64,000 bases of DNA from CAZTNW01 sp964614945 (GCA_964614945.1 CAZTNW010000001.1:62001-126000); one strand, 5' to 3'. Shown: positions 40,970 to 49,423, counted from the first letter of the stretch. The notes: generated from the sequence alone by a model not told the origin. Translations and numbers: made by a program.

Positions 40970-41360
40970 GGGTAATCGGAACAGGGGGCAAGAGGGGGAA
41001 AATCGGGCCGTCGATTTTCTCAGGAGGAAAGGGTTCCATCTGCTGGAGAGAAATTTTCGGACACGGGGAGGGGAAATCGACCTAATTTTTCTGGATGGGT
41101 CGGTAATTGTCTTTGTGGAGGTAAAGAAGCGCTCTTCCGCCGCTTATGGTCATCCAATAGAGACCATAACCTCCTGGAAAATGGACCGGCTCTGGCGAAC
41201 TGCACAGTTTTACTTATTTCAGAAAGGATGGCAGGAACGGGTCTTCCGCTTTGATCTTATCTGCATCCTGGGCCAAATGGACTGCAAAGACGACAATATC
41301 CTACATATCAGGGATTTCCTTGAGAGGCATGCAAGGCAAAGTCATAAGTTTCGTGCTTGA
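40953..41360 (+). CDS. yraN: YraN/UPF0102 family protein (predicted endonuclease-like)
   Basis: A 135-aa protein with the nuclease-like core GQEGENRAVDFLRRKGFHLLERNFRTRGGEIDLIFLDGSVIVFVEVKKRSSAAYG, where Glu, Asp, Glu and Lys follow a PD-(D/E)xK layout. Function is unproven. It sits between rnhB and comM, its usual place. Confidence 0.92.
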   Translation: MRMAGKGNRNRGQEGENRAVDFLRRKGFHLLERNFRTRGGEIDLIFLDGSVIVFVEVKKRSSAAYGHPIETITSWKMDRLWRTAQFYLFQKGWQERVFRFDLICILGQMDCKDDNILHIRDFLERHARQSHKFRA

Positions 41361-42846
41361 AGGGTTAAAAGCTATTCCCGCCGAGGTTGAGGTGGATATC
41401 AGCAACGGCCTCCCCTCGTTTTCAATTGTAGGTTTACCCGATGCTGCTGTTCAGGAGTCGAGAGAAAGAGTGCGAGCAGCAATCCGCAACAGCGATCTGA
41501 CGTTTCCGTTGGCGCGAATCACGGTGAATCTGGCCCCGGCTTATATTCGGAAGGAAGGTCCGCTTCTCGATCTGCCGATTGCCGTCGCTTTGCTCGCCGC
41601 CTCAGGACAATTGAGATCCAATACTCACACAGAAAAAATTTTTTTGGGCGAGCTTTCTCTCTCCGGAACTTTAAAGGGTGGACGCGGGATCCTCCCCATT
41701 GTGCGCCGGGCGAAGGAACTTGGTTTTCAAGAATTTGTCGTTCCGGAGGAAAGCGCTATGGAAGCCGGGCTGACAGGCGGAGTAACAGTCTATGCAGTGA
41801 GGGAACTTAAGCAGACCGTCTCATTTCTCCAGGGAGACCTTGAACTTGCACCCTTCAAAATTGAAAACAGGGAGGCCTTGCTGCAAGGAGAAGTCCCCTT
41901 AGGCGACTTCTCCGAGATCAAGGGGCAGGAGGGAGCCAAGCGAGCCCTGGAGGTCGCCGCTGCCGGCAGACATCATATTTTGATGTTAGGTAGCCCAGGA
42001 GCGGGAAAGACAATGTTAGCCAGGAGGCTTATCGGGATTATGCCGCGCTTGAGCTTCCAAGAAGCACTGGAAGTATCGGAAATTTACTCTATCAGCGGCT
42101 TTCTGTCGGACGATCTGAAGATTATAGGGTCTCGACCCTTTCGAGCACCGCACCACAGTATTTCCTACGCCGGGCTCGTCGGCGGAGGCAACAACCCTCT
42201 TCCCGGAGAAGTATCTTTAGCGCACAACGGGGTTCTTTTCCTTGATGAATTACCTGAATTTCGTCGCGATGCGCTGGAGGCTTTAAGGCAACCATTGGAG
42301 GAGCGCGAGGTCACAATCACGAGATTGCACGGAAGCGCACGATTTCCAGCCAATTTTATGTTGGTGGCGGCGATGAACCCATGCCCTTGCGGCTATGCCC
42401 TCGACCCTCGAAGGGAGTGCCATTGTTCGCCGCGAGAGATCCATCGTTACCGCAGTAAGGTATCCGGCCCCCTCTGGGATCGTTTCGATATTCACCTGAT
42501 TGTGCCTCCTCTTACAGCAGAGGAATTGACGGCACCTCATGGTGCGCCTGAATCACCGGCTATGCGCCAACGTGTTGAGCGCTGCCGCTCCCTCCAGCTT
42601 GAAAGGTACTCTTCCTGGAAAATCCTCACCAACTCTCAACTTTCCGGCGCCCAGCTGAAGAGATTCTGTGCGCTGGAGAACCAGGAGAGAACATTTCTTC
42701 GCCAGGCAGCCGAAAGATTACATCTGACGGCCAGATCATACGACCGCATTCTAAGGCTCACCAGGACTATCGCAGACCTTGAAGGCACAGAAGTTATCCA
42801 CCTTCCTCATTTAGCGGAGGCGCTGCAGTATCGAGGGGAGGAATAG
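41329..42846 (+). CDS. comM: YifB/ComM family Mg-chelatase-like AAA+ ATPase
   Basis: A 505-aa protein with an N-terminal Lon-like domain (GLPSFSIVGLPDAAVQESRERVRAAIRNS), a central AAA+ core (HHILMLGSPGAGKTMLARRL; PFRAPHHSISYAGLVGGG; LAHNGVLFLDELPEF) and a C-terminal Mg-chelatase-related region. ComM is a hexameric helicase that extends branches in natural transformation. With dprA directly downstream it suggests DNA uptake or integration. ATG 41329 is the family start; the frame extends further. Confidence 0.93.
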   Translation: MQGKVISFVLEGLKAIPAEVEVDISNGLPSFSIVGLPDAAVQESRERVRAAIRNSDLTFPLARITVNLAPAYIRKEGPLLDLPIAVALLAASGQLRSNTHTEKIFLGELSLSGTLKGGRGILPIVRRAKELGFQEFVVPEESAMEAGLTGGVTVYAVRELKQTVSFLQGDLELAPFKIENREALLQGEVPLGDFSEIKGQEGAKRALEVAAAGRHHILMLGSPGAGKTMLARRLIGIMPRLSFQEALEVSEIYSISGFLSDDLKIIGSRPFRAPHHSISYAGLVGGGNNPLPGEVSLAHNGVLFLDELPEFRRDALEALRQPLEEREVTITRLHGSARFPANFMLVAAMNPCPCGYALDPRRECHCSPREIHRYRSKVSGPLWDRFDIHLIVPPLTAEELTAPHGAPESPAMRQRVERCRSLQLERYSSWKILTNSQLSGAQLKRFCALENQERTFLRQAAERLHLTARSYDRILRLTRTIADLEGTEVIHLPHLAEALQYRGEE

Positions 42847-42847
42847 G

Positions 42848-43918
42848 ATGAATAGAGAAAAAACCCGCTTTCTTATAGCTCTCAGTCTTCTTTCCCCACA
42901 TCTTTCCCCCCGCCGTTTCAACCAGCTGCTTTCCCAATTTTCAATCGAAGAGTTTTTCGAAGCCTCCTCCAGGGTTTTGGAGCTCCTGCAATCTCCCCTT
43001 GCCAGGGAACTCTTAAAAAACCCTCCGTGGAAGGAGGTAGATGATATCCAGAGCTGGAGTGAGCAGTCAGGGACAAAATTGCTCTGGCAAGATGATCCTC
43101 TCTATCCGCAAAGGTTGAAAATTTTGGCCGATCCGCCTCCTTCAATTTACTGGCAGGGTGATTTGAGTGATCTCTCGGCCCTCTCTATTGCGGTCGTAGG
43201 AACAAGAAAACCGACGATGTACGGGCGCGAAGCAACACGACGGTTGACGATGGAAATGGCGGAGAATGGGGTACTGATAGTATCAGGTCTGGCCAGGGGC
43301 TTGGACAGCGACGCTCATCGTGCAGCTCTCTCTGTTCAAGGCAAGACAATAGCAGTATTAGGATCAGGGCTGCGGCGTATTTACCCTTCAGAAAACCTGT
43401 CTCTGGCAAGGAAAATCAGAGAGAATGGCGCGCTAATCAGCGAGTATCCGCCTGAGGCATCAGCAGAAAGCTGGCACTTTCCTGCGCGCAATCGATTGAT
43501 CGCAGCGCTCTCTCAGGGAGTGCTGGTTGTGGAAGCAGGTGAAAAATCCGGAAGCCTTATCACGGTTAATTTTGCTCTGGAACTGGGTGCCGAAGTCTTC
43601 GCTGTTCCCGGATCTATTTTTTCCAAAGAGAGCCTGGGATGCCTGAGGCTTCTGAAAGAGGGCGCCAAATTGGTTACTTCCGGGGAAGATATTCTGGAAG
43701 AATTTGGTTTGCAGGTAATTCAAAAGCCTACTGAAGCCGTAAATCTCACTGTGGAGGAGGAAAGATTTCTTCAGATCTTTAGTAAATGCCCTCGCCCGTT
43801 TGAGGAAATTCTTGCAGAGAGCGGCTTGCAAGCCACTACCGCCTTTTCCCTGACCTCGATGCTGGAGGTCAAGGGCCTGATCCGTGTCCTGCCCGGTAAA
43901 TACTTTGTGCGGAACTGA
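42848..43918 (+). CDS. dprA: DNA-processing protein DprA
   Basis: A 356-aa protein that loads RecA on incoming single-stranded DNA during transformation. The Rossmann core has SIAVVGTRKPTMYGREATRRL, GLARGLDSDAHRAALSVQGKTIAVLGSGLRRIYPSEN, FPARNRLIAALSQGVLVVEAGEKSGSLITVNFALELG and VFAVPGSIFS. A winged-helix C-terminus (about residues 295-356) follows. It ends 4 bases before the convergent next gene. Confidence 0.95.
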   Translation: MNREKTRFLIALSLLSPHLSPRRFNQLLSQFSIEEFFEASSRVLELLQSPLARELLKNPPWKEVDDIQSWSEQSGTKLLWQDDPLYPQRLKILADPPPSIYWQGDLSDLSALSIAVVGTRKPTMYGREATRRLTMEMAENGVLIVSGLARGLDSDAHRAALSVQGKTIAVLGSGLRRIYPSENLSLARKIRENGALISEYPPEASAESWHFPARNRLIAALSQGVLVVEAGEKSGSLITVNFALELGAEVFAVPGSIFSKESLGCLRLLKEGAKLVTSGEDILEEFGLQVIQKPTEAVNLTVEEERFLQIFSKCPRPFEEILAESGLQATTAFSLTSMLEVKGLIRVLPGKYFVRN

Positions 43919-43922
43919 AGAA

Positions 43923-44897
43923 CTAAAGTTCCATAACCTGGCCGATCCCCAATTTTAGGGCCCGTCTGTAAATTAAAAAGGCGGTAGCAATATCGGCTAA
44001 AGCCAGGCCCAGGTTAATACAGACGTTTCTCTCTCCCCCGCTCTTTCTGCCAGGGACTTTGTCACTTACTAGGTCAGCAAGCTCATGTACTTGGGGGGGA
44101 AGGACCTTGAAATAGCCCAGGGACCTGTAATGCATCATTTGCGGAATATCGTCGGTAAAGAACCTGTCAGCTTTGAGAAAGACCTCCGGCTTCCAGTAGG
44201 AATCGAAGTCAACAGGGGAAGCGAAGGCTCCTGTCTTAAACCATCTTTCCTCAATTGTGGGGTTTGGGTCTTTAAGGATCGGCCCGGAGGTGACTACAAT
44301 GTCGCTTTCCTTCACGGCCTCCTCGGGGGAAGACACAATCTCTACCTCGATTTTCAGCTGTTCCTCTACCCTCTCGCGGAATTGTCTCGACGCTTGGATG
44401 TTAAGGTCGTAAGCCAGAACCCTCTTTAGGGGAAAAAGAGCAGCCAGGGCCTCGCTATTCGAGAAGCCCTGAACTCCGCAGCCGATGATGCCCAAAAGCT
44501 GAGCGTTCTCTCTGGCCAGATATCTGGCTGCGATTGCAGTGGTCGCTCCGGTTCTTTTGGCTGTTACCCAAGTACAGTCCATCACGCAGATAGGGATTCC
44601 TGTCTCAGGATCATTGAGGATGATTAAACCGCTGATGTAGGGGAGTTTCTTCCCTATGTTTTGAGGAAAACCGCTGACCCATTTAATGCCGGCTGCTCTC
44701 AGTCGGGGAATATATGCCGGCATGGCATGGATAAATGCGTCCTGCGAGGGGTGAACGCCCGGTTTCGGCGGCATCTCGATCCTCCCCTCGCTTTTTTCCC
44801 TGAACATTTCCTCCAGAGCCCGGATGATTTCGGTCGTCGGCACAGCGATCTTCTCTACAGAAGCACGGGAAAGGTACAAAAATTTTATCGTCGCCAT
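43923..44897 (-). CDS. Ornithine cyclodeaminase/mu-crystallin family protein
   Basis: A 324-aa NAD(P)-dependent enzyme with KWVSGFPQNIGKKLPYISGLIILNDPETGIPICVMDCTWVTAKRTGATTAIAARYLAR and the Rossmann turn LLGIIGCGVQGFSNSEAL. Family members include ornithine cyclodeaminase, alanine dehydrogenase and pyrroline-carboxylate or ketimine reductases; the substrate cannot be chosen here. It stands alone, in keeping with amino-acid metabolism. Confidence 0.88.
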   Translation of the reverse strand: MATIKFLYLSRASVEKIAVPTTEIIRALEEMFREKSEGRIEMPPKPGVHPSQDAFIHAMPAYIPRLRAAGIKWVSGFPQNIGKKLPYISGLIILNDPETGIPICVMDCTWVTAKRTGATTAIAARYLARENAQLLGIIGCGVQGFSNSEALAALFPLKRVLAYDLNIQASRQFRERVEEQLKIEVEIVSSPEEAVKESDIVVTSGPILKDPNPTIEERWFKTGAFASPVDFDSYWKPEVFLKADRFFTDDIPQMMHYRSLGYFKVLPPQVHELADLVSDKVPGRKSGGERNVCINLGLALADIATAFLIYRRALKLGIGQVMEL

Positions 44898-44953
44898 TGT
44901 TTTGTCGCCTCCATTCCTATTATAGTCCTGCTGAAGGGGAAAGCCTGCAAGCG

Positions 44954-44982
44954 TTGTCTTGAACAGGAGAAACTGGTATACT
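44954..44982 (+). promoter_or_regulatory. Promoter for the rpsB-tsf-pyrH-frr operon
   Basis: TTGTCT (44954-44959), a 17-base spacer and TATACT (44977-44982), close to consensus. It leaves a leader of about 90 bases before the rpsB ATG. Confidence 0.75.
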
Positions 44983-44989
44983 GACTCGA

Positions 44990-45080
44990 ATTTCGCGCAC
45001 TTCCTGATTGAGGGCGTGGTGGCCTTATGGTCTCGCCTACAAAATGAGGGAAGTGGAGGAGAAAACCGAAGGAGGAAAAA
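44990..45080 (+). promoter_or_regulatory. rpsB 5' leader with small stem
   Basis: The leader contains GGCG...CGCC enclosing GGCC-TTAT-GGTC (about 45014-45038), a small nested stem, then AAGGAGGAAAAA before the ATG. Ribosomal protein S2 represses its own operon through the leader in some bacteria, so autoregulation is possible; I do not recognise a specific motif. Confidence 0.3.
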
Positions 45081-45896
45081 ATGTCAGTAGTTAGTATGAA
45101 GAGTCTGCTTGAGGCTGGTGTTCATTTCGGACATCAGACCCGCCGTTGGAATCCGAAAATGAAGAGATATATATTCACGGAGCGCAACGGCATTTATATA
45201 ATCGATCTCCAGCTAACCGTACAAAAATTGGATCAAGCCTACGCTTTCACAAAGAAAGTGGTGGCTGAAGGAAAATCGCTACTGTTTGTAGGGACCAAGA
45301 AACAGGCCCAGGAGGCAGTCAAGACTGAGGCAGAGCGTTGCGGTATGTTTTATGTGAACGAACGATGGCTAGGAGGAACCCTGACAAATTTCCGTACAAT
45401 ACACCGACGTATTGAACGATTAGCGGAGATCGAGAGAATGGAAACTGAAGGTATTTTCTCCAAGCTCCCGGTGAAAGAAGTCTCATCGCTTTTACGAGAG
45501 AAGAGCAAATTGACTCGCTTTCTTGGGGGGATTCGCGGGATGGTCGACCTGCCAGGGGTCGTTTTTGTCACTGATACGCGGAAGGATCAGAATGCGGTCT
45601 TAGAAGCAAATAAGCTTCGCATTCCGGTCGTCGGCATCGTGGATACGAACTGTGATCCGGATCAGATTGACTACCCCATTCCCGGCAATGACGATGCCAT
45701 TCGTGCTATTAAGCTGATCACCGGCAAGATGGCAGATGCAGTGATTGAAGCCAGAGAAGGGACAGAGTTCGCATCTACCGTCACAGCGGAAGTTTCCACG
45801 GAAGAAGAAAGTGTTCCCTCGGTGCTGGAATTGCTCGATGAGGAGGAGAAGTACCTGGATACAATTGACCTGGAGCTGGAGAAATTTGATCGGTGA
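45081..45896 (+). CDS. rpsB: 30S ribosomal protein S2
   Basis: A 271-aa protein: VVSMKSLLEAGVHFGHQTRRWNPKMKRYIFTERNGIYIIDLQ, FVGTKKQAQEAV, NERWLGGTLTNFRTI and GIVDTNCDPDQIDYPIPGNDDAIRAIKLI. It has an acidic C-terminal tail. It is first in the standard rpsB-tsf-pyrH-frr operon. Confidence 0.97.
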   Translation: MSVVSMKSLLEAGVHFGHQTRRWNPKMKRYIFTERNGIYIIDLQLTVQKLDQAYAFTKKVVAEGKSLLFVGTKKQAQEAVKTEAERCGMFYVNERWLGGTLTNFRTIHRRIERLAEIERMETEGIFSKLPVKEVSSLLREKSKLTRFLGGIRGMVDLPGVVFVTDTRKDQNAVLEANKLRIPVVGIVDTNCDPDQIDYPIPGNDDAIRAIKLITGKMADAVIEAREGTEFASTVTAEVSTEEESVPSVLELLDEEEKYLDTIDLELEKFDR

Positions 45897-45909
45897 GAGG
45901 AGCATAAGT

Positions 45910-46509
45910 TTGGAAATAACTACTGAATTAGTGAAGGAAGTCCGAGAAAAAAGTGGAGCAGGTGTTATTGATTGCCGAAATGCCTTGAAAGAGGCAGCGG
46001 GAGATGTGCAGAAAGCCATAGATATATTGCGGTCGAAAGGTCTGGCGGCAGCGACAAAGAAAATGGGTCGTACAGCCAGGGAGGGCTTAATAGAGGCCTA
46101 TATCCATCACGACCGGCGCCTGGGAGTGTTGCTCGAGTTGAATTGCGAAACGGATTTTGTCGCTCGAACCGACGACTTTCGCGTCCTCGCCAGAGAAATA
46201 TCCCTGCAGATTGCGGCAGAAGCACCCTTATACGTATCAAAGGAGGATGTCCCTCCCGAGGTAATCGAAAAGGAGAAGATGATTTACAGGGAGCAGGTTA
46301 CGGCCGAAGGTAAGCCAGAAAAGGTTATGGAAAGAATCGTGGTCGCTAAATTGGAAAATTTCTACAAGACGAATTGCCTGATGGAATCCGTCTACATCAG
46401 GGACCAGAGTAAAACAATCGCCGACCTTCTTAAGGAACAAATAGCTAAGGTGGGAGAAAATGTGCGCGTGCGCCGATTCATCAGATTCAAACTCGGGGAA
46501 GAGCTGTAA
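45910..46509 (+). CDS. tsf: Translation elongation factor Ts (short form)
   Basis: A 199-aa guanine-exchange factor for EF-Tu: LVKEVREKSGAGVIDCRNALKEAAGDVQKAIDILRSKGLAAA (UBA-like N-terminus), YIHHDRRLGVLLELNCETDFVAR, and KTIADLLKEQIAKVGENVRVRRFIRFKLGEEL. The frame extends back into rpsB, but TTG 45910 with GAGAGGAGC upstream gives the family start. The length is of the short, single-core type. Confidence 0.95.
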   Translation: MEITTELVKEVREKSGAGVIDCRNALKEAAGDVQKAIDILRSKGLAAATKKMGRTAREGLIEAYIHHDRRLGVLLELNCETDFVARTDDFRVLAREISLQIAAEAPLYVSKEDVPPEVIEKEKMIYREQVTAEGKPEKVMERIVVAKLENFYKTNCLMESVYIRDQSKTIADLLKEQIAKVGENVRVRRFIRFKLGEEL

Positions 46510-47224
46510 GCTGAAATACCGGCGCCTGCTCCTAAAACTCTCCGGAGAAGCTCTACAGGGAGGAGGGCAGTCGGGAATTGATCCTCAATTTCTTGAAACC
46601 ATTTGTCAGCAAATTAAAGAACTTGTGGCGATGGGCTGTGAGGTGGCCGTTGCCGTAGGAGGTGGTAACATCTGGCGGGGAGGAGAGATGGCTGAGCGAA
46701 TTGGGATTGACCGCGCCACAGCCGATTATATGGGAATGCTGGCCACGGTGATGAACGCTCTCGCCCTACAGGTCACTCTCGAGAAACTTGGTCTCCCTAC
46801 GAGAGTTCAGACCGCTATAGATATGCACAAGATTGCCGAACCTTACATCCGTCGCAAGGCAATTCGCCATCTGGAGAAGGGAAGGGTAGTGATTTTTGCG
46901 GCTGGAGTCGGCAGTCCATTCTTCACGGCTGATACGGCCGCCGCCTTGAGGGCGATTGAAATCAATGCTGAAGCGATCCTGCGCGCTACAAAAGTGGAGG
47001 GTATTTTCACGGCTGACCCTCTTCGGGATAAGAGAGCTCGCCTCTATCGGCATATGACTTACACGGAATACCTGAGTAAAGACCTCAAGGCTATGGACGC
47101 TACAGCCGTTGCCTTATGCCGCGACAACAAGATGCCCATCATAGTTTTTAATGTCAACGAGCCTAATAATATCAGACGTGTGGTTCTGGGAGATGAAATC
47201 GGGACGACAGTGAAGGAGGATTAA
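46460..47224 (+). CDS. pyrH: UMP kinase
   Basis: An amino-acid-kinase-fold enzyme phosphorylating UMP: YRRLLLKLSGEALQG, EVAVAVGGGNIWRGGEMAERIGIDRATADYMGMLATVMNALALQ, GSPFFTADTAAALRAIEI and MDATAVALCRDNKMPIIVFN. The only canonical start before the domain is ATG 46460, which overlaps tsf by 50 bases and adds 16 residues (MCACADSSDSNSGKSCK) unlike the family, though GGGAG precedes it. The typical family start (MKYKRVLLKLSGEAL) would fall on CTG 46511. Confidence 0.93.
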   Translation: MCACADSSDSNSGKSCKLKYRRLLLKLSGEALQGGGQSGIDPQFLETICQQIKELVAMGCEVAVAVGGGNIWRGGEMAERIGIDRATADYMGMLATVMNALALQVTLEKLGLPTRVQTAIDMHKIAEPYIRRKAIRHLEKGRVVIFAAGVGSPFFTADTAAALRAIEINAEAILRATKVEGIFTADPLRDKRARLYRHMTYTEYLSKDLKAMDATAVALCRDNKMPIIVFNVNEPNNIRRVVLGDEIGTTVKED

Positions 47225-47228
47225 TCCC

Positions 47229-47786
47229 ATGCTTGACGAAGTAATGCCCCTCGCTGAGGAAAAAATGGCGAAGTCTCTATCCTTTCTGCAGAAAGAACTT
47301 CAAGCCATACGGGCAGGACGGGCCACCCCAACCTTCCTTGAGAAAGTGGTGGTTCCTTATTATGATTCTAGCCTGCCTTTAAACCAGATAGCTACTATCA
47401 GCGCTCCTGACCCACGTACCCTTTTAATTCAGCCCTGGGATCAATCCATTTCAAAGGAAGTGGAGAGGGCCATCCTCAAGGCCAATCTTGGGGTGACTCC
47501 TCGTCTGGATGGACAAATTATCCGGGTCGTTTTCCCCCCTTTGACCGAGGAAAGGCGTATAGAGCTTGTGAAACTGGCGAAGAAATTGGGAGAAGACTGC
47601 CGGGTTGAGCTGCGTAACCACAGGCGTTCAGCGAACGAGGAGATCAAGGGGCTCAAGGAGGCCAATCGAATTTCGGAAGACGAGCGTGACCGCTACATCG
47701 AAAAGGTGCAGAAACTCCTGGAAAAATACAGCAGCCAGGTGGATGAATTGATAGAGAGGAAAGAGAAGCAGATCATGGAGGTCTAG
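47229..47786 (+). CDS. frr: Ribosome recycling factor
   Basis: A 185-aa protein that, with EF-G, splits post-termination ribosomes. SFLQKELQAIRAGRATPTFLEKVVVPYYDSSLPLNQIATISAPDPRTLLIQPWDQSISKEVERAIL and RRIELVKLAKKLGEDCRVELRNHRR are characteristic. It follows pyrH by 4 bases. Confidence 0.97.
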   Translation: MLDEVMPLAEEKMAKSLSFLQKELQAIRAGRATPTFLEKVVVPYYDSSLPLNQIATISAPDPRTLLIQPWDQSISKEVERAILKANLGVTPRLDGQIIRVVFPPLTEERRIELVKLAKKLGEDCRVELRNHRRSANEEIKGLKEANRISEDERDRYIEKVQKLLEKYSSQVDELIERKEKQIMEV

Positions 47787-48052
47787 TGCTTCATAACACG
47801 CAGGAATTCCAATTCACAGGATTAAAATGGGAAGAGGCTGAAGCCGAGATGGGAAAAAGAGGGATCCTGATTGAAGGGGTGATGGAACTGCGCCCCCCTT
47901 TCTTAGCTGAAGGTCTGGGGGATCCCAGGTTGGTCTTGATTAAGCCGGGAAAGAGGGGCATCATAGCGATTGTAACTTACGAGAATTACTGTTCAAAAGA
48001 GCGCCAGCCTAGATCTATGGCCGGCTTTCGCTTTCTTATACAAAATGAGTAA
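47786..48052 (+). CDS. Small hypothetical protein between frr and the UppS-like gene
   Basis: An 88-aa soluble protein from GTG 47786, whose first base is the last base of frr. It overlaps the next gene by 8 bases, so it is probably translated. Two stretches, GLKWEEAEAEMGKRGILIEGVMEL and LVLIKPGKRGIIAIVTYENY, look like folded alpha/beta segments. No Cys pair, signal peptide or membrane helix. I do not recognise a family. Confidence 0.6.
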   Translation: MLHNTQEFQFTGLKWEEAEAEMGKRGILIEGVMELRPPFLAEGLGDPRLVLIKPGKRGIIAIVTYENYCSKERQPRSMAGFRFLIQNE

Positions 48053-48617
48053 AACCCCTTTCCCCTTTCATGTGGCGATAATGCTCCACAGAATCAAGGC
48101 TATCCCCTCAGAGCTAATTCGAGCGAGAATCAAGGAAGCAGCCGAGTTCTGTTTTGCAAGAGGAATCAACCAGATCAGTTTCTTCCAGCGAGAAGTGCCA
48201 AAGAGTGAGCTGATGAAGGATTGGATCATGACCGGTACCCTGGTAAACGTTGAGCTGCGCATTCTCGAGAAGGGCAGTTTGCCCCCAGCGAAAGGAGAGG
48301 GGGGAATAATCAACCTCGGGTTCAATTACAGCGAAAAAGAAATACTGCTGAATATCCTGCGAGCGAAAAAAAACCCCCCGCTCGAAGAAAAGGATATTCA
48401 GCAGTATTTTTTCGAGAGGAAATGGTTCGAGCCGGATCTCGTGATCATCACGGCCGGAGCAAGATACCTGGGAGATTGCTTGACCTGGTCCGCGGCTTAC
48501 AGTGAATTATTTTTCTGCTCGTTGGCCTGGCTCGACTTCAAGCGAGAGGATCTTCTGGCAGCTCTTTCAGATTACGAGGGACGAAAACGCAGGTTCGGCA
48601 GGATAGAGCCGGCATGA
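48045..48617 (+). CDS. UppS-like cis-prenyltransferase relative lacking active-site residues
   Basis: A 190-aa protein (UppS is usually about 240) in the exact place of uppS, between frr and cdsA. The end, AAYSELFFCSLAWLDFKREDLLAALSDYEGRKRRFG, aligns with the UppS C-terminus, INLGFNYSEKEIL with LNIAxNYGGRxEI, and HVAIM with the start of the HVAIIMDGNGRWA motif. However, that motif continues LHRIKAIP, so the catalytic Asp is gone, and RTGGExR has become ITAGARY, losing both diphosphate-binding Arg. It is unlikely to make undecaprenyl diphosphate; a regulatory or structural partner role is a guess. Confidence 0.75.
   Translation: MSKTPFPFHVAIMLHRIKAIPSELIRARIKEAAEFCFARGINQISFFQREVPKSELMKDWIMTGTLVNVELRILEKGSLPPAKGEGGIINLGFNYSEKEILLNILRAKKNPPLEEKDIQQYFFERKWFEPDLVIITAGARYLGDCLTWSAAYSELFFCSLAWLDFKREDLLAALSDYEGRKRRFGRIEPA
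48340..48409. repeat. Long nested inverted repeat inside the UppS-like gene
   Basis: Arms of 19 bases, AAATACTGCTGAATATCCT (48340-48358) and its exact complement (48391-48409), flank a 32-base centre that itself has an inner stem CGAGCG/CGCTCG (48360-48365 / 48379-48384) around an A8C6 loop. The reading frame passes through it intact. Confidence 0.9.
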
Positions 48618-49402
48618 ACCTGCTTTTGCGGTTTATTTCCGCCTTGCTGTTGCTCCCCCTGGTCACTGCCTTAGGATACTGGGGGGGTTGGCCACTTTTT
48701 ATTTTTGTCTTGCTTTTCGGTGGGATGGCGCTGTGGGAATTGCTTGGGCTTTTGAATCGTCTCAACCTGATGGACCGTCTAGTCTCCCTGGCCTGTTTTG
48801 CGCTTCTTCTGTCTTTCCTGAAATGGAAGGGAATCCCCGGTTGGGGAGAAGCCCTTCCATTGGCCTTCTTGATCGTTGCCGTCTACATCCTGATCAAGCA
48901 GGGAGGCGATAAAGGCCATCGATCTTCCTATATTCTCTTTTCCTCGCTTTATCTTGGCATTCTTCTGAGCTTTATCGTGCTTCTGCGCGACCAGCCTGAT
49001 GGCTGGTACTTGACCCTTATTTTGCTCCTGGGCACTTTTGCTTCCGATACGGCTGCTTATTTTGTCGGAAAATTCTTCGGCAGGATGAAGATTTTTCCCC
49101 ATCTCAGTCCCGGCAAAACTTTGGAGGGCACCCTGGCCAGTCCATTGGGCGGGATAATCGGTGTCTGTTCCGTCGCCTGGCTTTTCGCCCGACCGATCCC
49201 TCCCCTTATCCCGCTGGGGATTTTGATCAGCGCCTTCGCTCTGGCCGGAGATCTTTTTGAATCTGCCTTCAAGCGACAGGCGCAGGTCAAGGACTCCTCA
49301 CAGCTGATTCCTGGTCATGGTGGGTTTCTCGACCGTCTGGACAGTCTTCTTTTTACTGCACCTTTGGTATATTTTTATAGTGTCTATTTCCTCACATATT
49401 AG
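48614..49402 (+). CDS. cdsA: Phosphatidate cytidylyltransferase
   Basis: A 262-aa integral membrane enzyme making CDP-diacylglycerol. About eight hydrophobic helices are visible. The signature SAFALAGDLFESAFKRQAQVKDSSQLIPGHGGFLDRLDSLLFTAPLVYFY carries the metal-binding Asp residues. It overlaps the UppS-like gene by 4 bases. Confidence 0.95.
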   Translation: MNLLLRFISALLLLPLVTALGYWGGWPLFIFVLLFGGMALWELLGLLNRLNLMDRLVSLACFALLLSFLKWKGIPGWGEALPLAFLIVAVYILIKQGGDKGHRSSYILFSSLYLGILLSFIVLLRDQPDGWYLTLILLLGTFASDTAAYFVGKFFGRMKIFPHLSPGKTLEGTLASPLGGIIGVCSVAWLFARPIPPLIPLGILISAFALAGDLFESAFKRQAQVKDSSQLIPGHGGFLDRLDSLLFTAPLVYFYSVYFLTY

Positions 49403-49423
49403 GCAGATTAGGGCAATGAAAAA

